Part shown: in pieces, positions 57,438-64,000 of the stretch
Layout of the letters: each line of letters begins with the position of its first letter
Numbering within the stretch: the stretch's first letter is position 1
Assembly: GCF_921293095.1 (NCBI RefSeq)
Contig: NC_060257.1
Location: 56,766,968 to 56,830,967, forward strand
Reading direction: 5' to 3'
From: Ischnura elegans
Lineage: Eukaryota; Arthropoda; Insecta; Odonata; Coenagrionidae
Length of the DNA stretch: 64,000 nt
The notes under the pieces: generated by a model
Told to the model about the DNA's origin: nothing
The model's database searches: none
Seen by the model: the letters and a program-made list of their open reading frames with translations, nothing else
Made by a program: the position numbers and the translations under genes

Positions 57438-57568
57438 GAACTTTTTTCCATGTGTTTTCGGCCTTCATTCCATCTCCACGCCACAGTGTGTCATCGTCTT
57501 GCATTTATGTTTCTATCTCTTTCTTTCAATTTCTATTATGTGTTATTATGATTATATTTATTTCAAAC

Positions 57569-57573
<5 letters not shown>

Positions 57574-57610
<37 letters not shown>
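57574..57610. repeat. (TA)n microsatellite
   Basis: An alternating TA tract lies directly after the array. A similar tract lies left of the Penelope-like element (52942-52971). Confidence 0.9.
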
Positions 57611-57612
<2 letters not shown>

Positions 57613-57639
57613 CGAGAATTTATGCAAAAATCCACCCTT

Positions 57640-57785
57640 TAATTATCCAGCTTGTTCGAATGTATGGACAGGTAACAGGACTTGTACCAAATGGACGCAT
57701 GCATTCCTAATTATTTCATTCAGGTTAATCAATACATTCACATATTAACTCGTACGTGTTAATGGATCGTGGAATTTGGCCACAA
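57640..57785. mobile_element. Partial copy of the GGCCTGGTTAC MITE family
   Basis: Shares TTAACTCGTACGTGTTAATG and ATGGATCGTG-like right-end sequence with the MITE at 32478. The left end is degraded. Confidence 0.5.
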
Positions 57786-58300
57786 CGGTATGCTGAGGTG
57801 ACAAAATCTTTTTTTTTTCATTTGGAGCGGGATTAAAAAAATGATATTGTGAAGTCGAATTTTAAAGTCGATGAACTTCGGTTAAAAACGAGTCATGCTG
57901 AATAATAACTTAAATTTCCATTTATTGCACTTAAAAATTCCTAGAATGCTATCTCTATATGAAAATAGAGTTACAGCCAATTATCTATTGATACACATGC
58001 TCATATCTCACTAAATTCCCTGAATAGGGTGTCCAGTAATTTTCTTATTGTTCGTGTAAAGACTCTACATGCTTGTAATTTTTCATGACTCATAAATTTC
58101 ATAAAATATTCTAGAATTTGAAGGAGTCACTGAGGCCTGAGTTGAAAACGTTACCATTTTACATCCGGTTGACATGAAATGATCCTGTGGAGAAATTAAA
58201 GGAAGTAACCTTGATTATGTAAGTTTCATGCGTGGATGAGTATTGACTACTAAGCCATAAAGAAATTGCACCAGCGAAGCATATCAAAACGTAAGACTTT

Positions 58301-58418
58301 CCCTATGAAAAAATTGTATAAACCTGTTTCAAAATTTTATACAATTTATACAATTGCCATGGCAATGTATAAGATTGTATAAAATTTTGAAACAGGTTTA
58401 TACAATTTTTTCATAGGG
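58301..58418. repeat. 118-bp near-perfect palindrome
   Basis: CCCTATGAAAAAATTGTATA at the left is exactly mirrored at the right. The arms continue through AACCTGTTTCAAAATTTTAT to a small central CCATGG. It is probably a tiny foldback MITE. Confidence 0.85.
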
Positions 58419-58419
58419 G

Positions 58420-60580
58420 TTATAACACTATAATAAGTTAGGAAATTTAACCACCAGCCAGCACAGAACAACAGACATTAGGAGAGTATCGTGCAGCTAT
58501 TAATTTAAGATAGAAAAACTTCTCGTGATTATATTTATTAATCATCGAAGACACATTCCCGTCTGGAAAGATATGCGACCGCTTCCTATGAAAATCTGAG
58601 AGTGGAAGTTCCTCGTATCAATTTACCGGTCAGTCACCTAAGCCATTAGAAAACTTAATGGGAACATAACTTCCACTTAATGAAGAAACAGAGCCATAAC
58701 CATTGCAGCGAATGAACCCTATATGGCTTCAAAAACATAAAATCACCCGCAATATAATTTTAAATGATTTAAGGAAAAAATAAAGCAATTATGTACTGCA
58801 CAACGCTACTCTTTGTAACAATTTAACTCGGGACGATCATGGGAAAGAAAAGGAATTTGCCCCAGAGAAAGCATCAGACATTATATGATGAAATAACAAT
58901 GATAATGCGATTATATTTTTCACCATTAGAATATTATTTGACCCATCCCCTCTTCGGAACCTTGATTTACAGTGGATAACAAGTTTTGAGGGATAAGCTC
59001 ACCTGCGATCACCTTTAACCTTCTACTCCCGAGTAATCATTTCTTCTTACGGCATTTAAACTTTGGAATTATCTCGGTCTGAGGCTTCAAAAGAATAGGG
59101 ATTCCAATCATGCATTCGGATATAAATCATGCATGGCTCTACTTAATGCAGAACAAATTTAAACCCTGATTAATAAAATAAAGCCTATTTGTTAAGTGTG
59201 TTGTTAAATGAAAATTATTTTTCATTTTTATCTCTTTATTATTTCTTTATCATATTGCTATATCGTTATCACTTGTTTCATTTTTTTATGTGCAACATGA
59301 GATTTTTGATGAGCGAATCATTGTAAGAATTGTTTGTCTCCAAGGTTGATGCCCAAAAATAAATATATATATATATATATTCTATTATACTTTAAAACCC
59401 AGCCCCTTACATTGCAAACTGCATACTTTAAATTTTACGACTGTCTAATTGTATTAAAGGTGTAGTTGAATTTACAAATTTATAATGGTCGAAATGAATT
59501 CTATCTTGATAGGGATAGCAATTTAATTTCTTCATTAAGAAAGAATGTGGTTTTAGGAAGGACTATGAAGAAATATCTCGAGATTATCATGGTAATGAAT
59601 AAACCAAATCTAATCAAAAGCCAAGCCAGAGAACGACTGTGGGAGGTTTATACCGCAATGAAACAATCATTGATCGTAATAAAATTGGGATGACCTCCTA
59701 ATTGGCTGAAATGATATTTAGAAATGTATTTCCAGACGCCAATTAAAATAGGAATTAGTATCTCCAAGTCAAGTTTTTCGGTTGGCTAGTCAACCATCAT
59801 TTGGTAGGAGAATTCGTCTTAACTCTTACACTTCCCACCACATCTCACTCTTACCATGTTCTTAGACGGGAAAATATCTTAAATAATAAAATTACTCATT
59901 TTGTCGCAAGAAACACCACTTTACGGTATTAAAAATTGGCATTAAAAATAATTTAGGAGAGCGTTGTGAGAGATTTTACACCTTGAGTTCGACCTAGCAT
60001 TCATTTTAGTGCTTAGTTATTGGGGGCGGGGGGACGAATTCTCTCGCAAATATTTTCGGCAGAATATATATCTTGATTGATGATTTCAGTCCGATCTGTA
60101 AATATAGTGTGGTTCCAAGATGATTTTCTCCGTGTCGCTCTAAGTTGCTCAGGCATTTTAAGCCTAGCACTTAGTCGCCAAATCTCTAGCAGCCCAGATC
60201 CCGATTCTCGTGAAGTCTATGTTATGTTCTCTGTTATCTCGATACAGTCTTTGACAAATAGCGTTGCTTTCCTCTGTATTTCTTTATTTAACGATTTATT
60301 TGGGTTATAAATATTGCTATGCAGGATTTTTCCACGTGTTCCGAGTCGAAATAATTGATGGAATTCGTTTATGACAATACTGAAATCGTGACTTAAACAT
60401 ATTGTAAATATTGCGTATATTCTAATTTGTTCTGGGGTAAATGAAGCCAGGTGGTGCCTTCTCCCCACAACACAAAGAGCAAAGTTATAATATGATACTT
60501 GGTTTTTCTCCCGGTTTGTTTGTTTGTATTCGGAAATTTGATTTGAAGCTTGTATGGATTTGGAAAAGTTTGGGTTCCTG
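58420..60580. other. AT-rich DNA, no gene seen
   Basis: Contains a short (TA)n near 59362. No exon or repeat partner is supported. Confidence 0.45.
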
Positions 60581-60584
60581 GATC

Positions 60585-60672
60585 CCTGATGATGATGGGC
60601 GAGTTGTTCATCAAAACGTTGGAAGGAGATATGGAGGACCTGACCCGGTGCGAAACCCGAGAAAACTTTACT
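60585..60672 (+). repeat. Hammerhead-like motif with CCCGAGAAAACTTTAC tail
   Basis: CTGATGA (60586-60592) is followed by a stem GATG/CATC, then AAAACGTTGG (GAAAC with G to A). The tail GGTGCGAAACCCGAGAAAAC comes 35 nt later, the same arrangement as at 45638-45725. Confidence 0.5.
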
Positions 60673-60699
60673 GTAGCAGAGTTACAAGTTCAAAACGCC

Positions 60700-61650
60700 A
60701 TAGCCGATATTCAACTTCATATTTAAATATTCATAATTCATGAGTTGATTGTTTAAAATATTGTAACCATGGACAGTGAAAAACAAATAAATGAAAACGA
60801 AAAATAAGATACAATTGAAATAAAACACGCAATAAAAATACATAAGTATAAACAAAGGTAAGAAAAATTTGAAAAAATGATATAATAAACCTGATCATAA
60901 AAGACTGAATTTTCAAAAGGATGGTTTATACTACCTATCTTACGAATTTTCCTTGGATGCCTTGTGGCAGAGAATTGTGCGCTCCTGTAAAAGTAACTGA
61001 TGAGACAGGGATACCCTCGACGATCGGCGGAATGGAATTTGAAAACTATCCATTACATTTAATCATTTGTACCTTAACACTGCTCGCAACATGAGAAGCA
61101 TTCCGGAATACTATTATTATGAAATATGGTTATAAACCCCTAATTTTGGTAGGAGCCAAAACATCTGTTGGCCATCTTGTTGAGGTTAGTGGCCCTCATG
61201 AGAGCATTCATTCGTTTGTAGCTTCCCTATCTCATACCGCAAGGTGGCACTGGATGCTGGGAAACCAACTTATCAGTGTCTAATCGAGGGTTTCCGCTGT
61301 GATTTTCTCCGGAAAGGCGGTGAACCCAAAATGTGAGACACACCTATAGAGTTGGGGATAGGAGACCACCATGGCCACTTTCACCCAGCCGTTACAAGGC
61401 ATTATATACTCGTACAAGACTAAACAAAGCTAGTGTATGCAGGTTTGACGTAAATCGGGTAAAAATTATATGAGTAGCGGATAAACCGGTGAAGAAATCA
61501 GTAATGAACTATTATAATTTTTACATCTGTTATGATGTGAGACATTCAATCACATTTCAATTAATCTATATCGTATTATTTTCGTTAGAAGAAATTTGAC
61601 GAGTTTCTCATGTACCTTCGCCAGTTTCTCAACGCCAGGCAAGATTTTTT
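60700..61650. other. No gene seen
   Basis: No supported feature was found. Confidence 0.45.
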
Positions 61651-61653
61651 AAA

Positions 61654-61832
61654 GGCCGTTTTACACGTCGCGTAAAGCGGTGAATTGCAAGAACACATGC
61701 GAGAATGCATGGGCGTGAGATGGAAAAATAGCCCCTGTTCTAATTTCGTTCATTCATTCGCGCAATTCCACGCCATTTTAGAAATTAATGCAGTTCTAAT
61801 CTGCGCAATTCCGTGCCCCGTGTAAGACGTCC
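61654..61832. mobile_element. MITE with GGCCGTTTTACACG / GTGTAAGACGTCC ends
   Basis: Diverged terminal inverted repeats extend inward (GAATTGCAAGAACACATGCG against CGCGCAATTCCA and GCGCAATTCCGTGCC). TAAA lies on both sides. Its ends resemble those of the MITE at 32478 in type but not in interior. Confidence 0.65.
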
Positions 61833-61834
61833 TA

Positions 61835-64000
61835 AATAAATTTTTATAAGAGAAATTTGATATCGAGGTGGTGAAATGTGTTTATTTTTAAGAGTAGCGA
61901 CTTCGTGGAATACAAACGCTATCGTAGAATTTTCACAAGTCACAAATGTACTAAATTTTTGCAGATTTATTGGAAAATGGACTGAATTGCAAGACATCGT
62001 ACTGACATCAACAGACTCTGTTGGATGTAAGACGCCATTCAACTTTTTGATAGATTCACTACGAGTTGTGTTCAGAAAATAATCGGAATGCTATCGTTAC
62101 GAAAAAAATGGTTATTTATTCATTGATTTTGCCGCCGTACATTAATATTGCCGCCTTCAAAGTAGTCACCCCGTGAAATTATGCAATTTTTTCGCACTGA
62201 TGTGTACTTATTCCAATCCTTGAAGCATTTCTCAATATTTAGAATAGCTTTTAGATCTGTCAGTAATTTCTTATGGTGTCGTCTATGCTTGTGAAACGAC
62301 GGCCTTTTAAGGTTCAAACTATTTTTGAAAATAGGAAAAATTAACACAAAGAGCCATGTAAATATTCCTCAAAAATAGGGAGGCTGGGGCATCGTTACAG
62401 TATAGTTTTTGGCCAAAATTTCACGGACAAGTAAAGAAGTATGAGGCAAAAATTGCCAAGCTCACGAAAACACGTCTAATATTGGCGGTTTCCATGAGAA
62501 AAGTAAACAATGAATACAACTGAAAATTGTATCATCTTTAGAGGCGTGTATACCAACATAATTTTTAAAAATTGACAACCTGACTCTCTAAATTCGCGAG
62601 AACTTTAAACATTTAGTTCCCATTGAATTGAGATCACACCGCTTGCCTCTAAAATTTCTAATTTTGAAATGCTTCAAATGCGTGTATATGTTTCTTTCCT
62701 AACCTTTCTCCCCTATACCCCACCTTAACTGCTTCCAAGAGCAGGCGATCTAAACAACAGCAGGTTCAGAATCATGGAAAGGCCTTCTGATGATTGTTGG
62801 CAAGGAACTGGTGTTTTCTTCAGAGTTACCTCTCTGTTAAGATATTCCTTTCAAGATCAACCAAGATGAATTCTAGCATATTAACAAGATGATAGTTACT
62901 GGCAATTTTTCACAAACTCTTTAATCTCACTATCAAATTTCTCCCCAAAATTAAACTAATTTATTAATTGTTTGAAGAGAAACAATCCTTGCCCGACCGG
63001 GAAATTACGTGAATAATATATCCAGGATGTACTCGATATGCAGTAGGTCTGATATCTCACATATGTTTCAGACATGACATAGTACACTAAATCCAACGTT
63101 CATTAGTTTAAAGGCGAGATGTGACTATATTCACCTCAGCATGAAAACGCTGCTGATCCTATTTCCCATGAAGACCGTATTTAAAGATATTTTATACACT
63201 AAAAATAGGTCATACACCAAATATTCAGCAAGTAATTTGATTAAAATACTCTATCAGATCAACAGATTAAAAGCAATATACTGATGAGAATGATTACATC
63301 AGCGAACATTGTTTTCATAGACCAATATTTTTAAAATTTTCACCAGAGACAAGGTATTCAGTTGTTACATTTAATTTTAAATATCTGAAGCGTTGGTAAA
63401 ATTTTGTTATTCTTCTTCCATTATTTGTTATTTTTGAAGAAATTATTTTGTTTTGAGAGTATAACTTCTAACAGAAGTCACTTTTGCCAAACCATAATTT
63501 CATATGGCACCTTAATCTATAGCGTCAGTCATTTCTTCGTTGTTGAACGCATATTTATTACAGAAAAAGTAATCAATATTTCATCACACAAAAATTTTTC
63601 CGCTCAATTCCATGACATTGAGCCAGCAAGATAAAGCGAAACGTCGACTACCGAAACTCTCACTAATTGGAAAGCCGATAATGAATTAACAGGTACTACT
63701 TGGCCAGATAGCATTAAAGCATATGCTAAAGTTGGTTTTCCAAAAAAATGGAATGATACCAACCTTCCCGACAATATATTAGGACTTTTATGGAGGAATA
63801 TGCAATACTTCAGGAGTTGGTGGGGAGACAACTTTTAGCATTTTTTTGTCCATTAAAATGGGGTTGCAACTCTTTAGTTACTGTGATGCGGCAACTCAGT
63901 TTTCCTCGGTATCAAGCCTTTTCAACATTTTATTTGTTACCCTGGAATATTAAGGTCATTAATTAATTACGGTTGAAGGAAAATATGAAAAAAATAATCT
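61835..64000. other. No gene seen
   Basis: No exon, RNA gene or repeat structure is supported. Short open frames at 61785-62347 and 63404-63831 show no conserved domain. Confidence 0.45.

Larger units (their letters stand above)
55019..57553 (+). repeat. Tandem array, 5.3 near-identical 476-bp units with tRNA-like genes
   Basis: The period is exactly 476 bp. All translated frames repeat unchanged at 55420, 55896, 56372, 56848 and 57324, so the units appear identical or nearly so. Each unit has one tRNA-like sequence, a GGGGG...CCCCC hairpin just before it and a ~380-bp AT-rich body. The array begins within the tRNA-like anticodon loop and ends mid-body at 57553, where a (TA)n tract follows. 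Open frames in the units are not supported as genes. Confidence 0.95.

Noticed and set aside
55420-57612. Repeated 75-100-codon open frames in the array
   Set aside because: They repeat exactly with the 476-bp unit, overlap on both strands, run through the tRNA-like sequence and show no domain. They are a by-product of the repeat.

Overview
The window looks like a stretch of a large, AT-rich, transposon-filled arthropod genome, most likely an insect. The reasons are: three small secreted-protein genes with the exon layout of insect cuticular-protein genes (an ATG exon of a few codons, then a phase-0 intron inside the signal peptide); GT-AG introns, a TATA box and AATAAA signals; and typical arthropod mobile DNA (a Penelope-like element, two or more LINE families with short-motif tails, a mariner, hAT-type and other MITEs, and tRNA-headed SINEs). 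There are no operons, rRNAs or bacterial features. I cannot name the species.

Host genes are few. Gene A (about 11.95-14.21 kb, + strand) is complete: TATA box, three coding exons and polyA signal, encoding a 101-residue Ala/Pro/Val/Tyr-rich secreted protein of cuticular type. Genes B (19.70-20.13 kb, - strand) and C (34.16-34.71 kb, - strand) are main coding exons of two paralogous secreted Pro/Tyr-rich proteins. They share a C-terminal helix-like block around LTPEQ-RQLEE-VAAMNPLE-AARLEA. Their tiny first exons were not located. The locus therefore looks like a small cluster of extracellular-matrix/cuticle-type genes separated by repeats.

The rest is mobile or repeated DNA. 0-9 kb: old repeats and a hAT-type MITE with an intact 8-bp target duplication. 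9-11.7 kb: a decayed LINE and a 3.5-copy tandem repeat ending just before gene A. 14.3-18.1 kb: foldback elements, a tRNA-like SINE and a LINE 3' half. 18.7-20.4 kb: tandem duplications around gene B. 20.8-25.8 kb: LINE tails, MITEs and a 1.8-kb large inverted repeat. 28-33 kb: a SINE, nested MITEs and GC-rich patches. 35-49 kb: foldback elements, LINE pieces and second copies of earlier MITEs. 49-53 kb: a mariner split by a MITE whose sibling lies 1.7 kb upstream. 53-57.6 kb: a Penelope-like element with an inverted 5' end, joined to five essentially identical 476-bp repeats that each carry a tRNA-like gene. 57.6-64 kb: sparse palindromes and MITE remnants.

The most notable signals are: (1) hammerhead-ribozyme-like motifs (CTGANGA / stem II / GAAAC / short stem III) at about ten sites, on the Penelope-like element and on several otherwise unrelated inverted-repeat elements; (2) the Penelope/tRNA-array junction, where the same 8-mer (GGAAAGCA or its complement) sits at all three visible breakpoints and the ORF order matches a twin-priming inversion; (3) the B/C secreted-protein family; (4) the 1.8-kb inverted repeat at 24.0-25.8 kb. 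All are read by eye and need computation to confirm.
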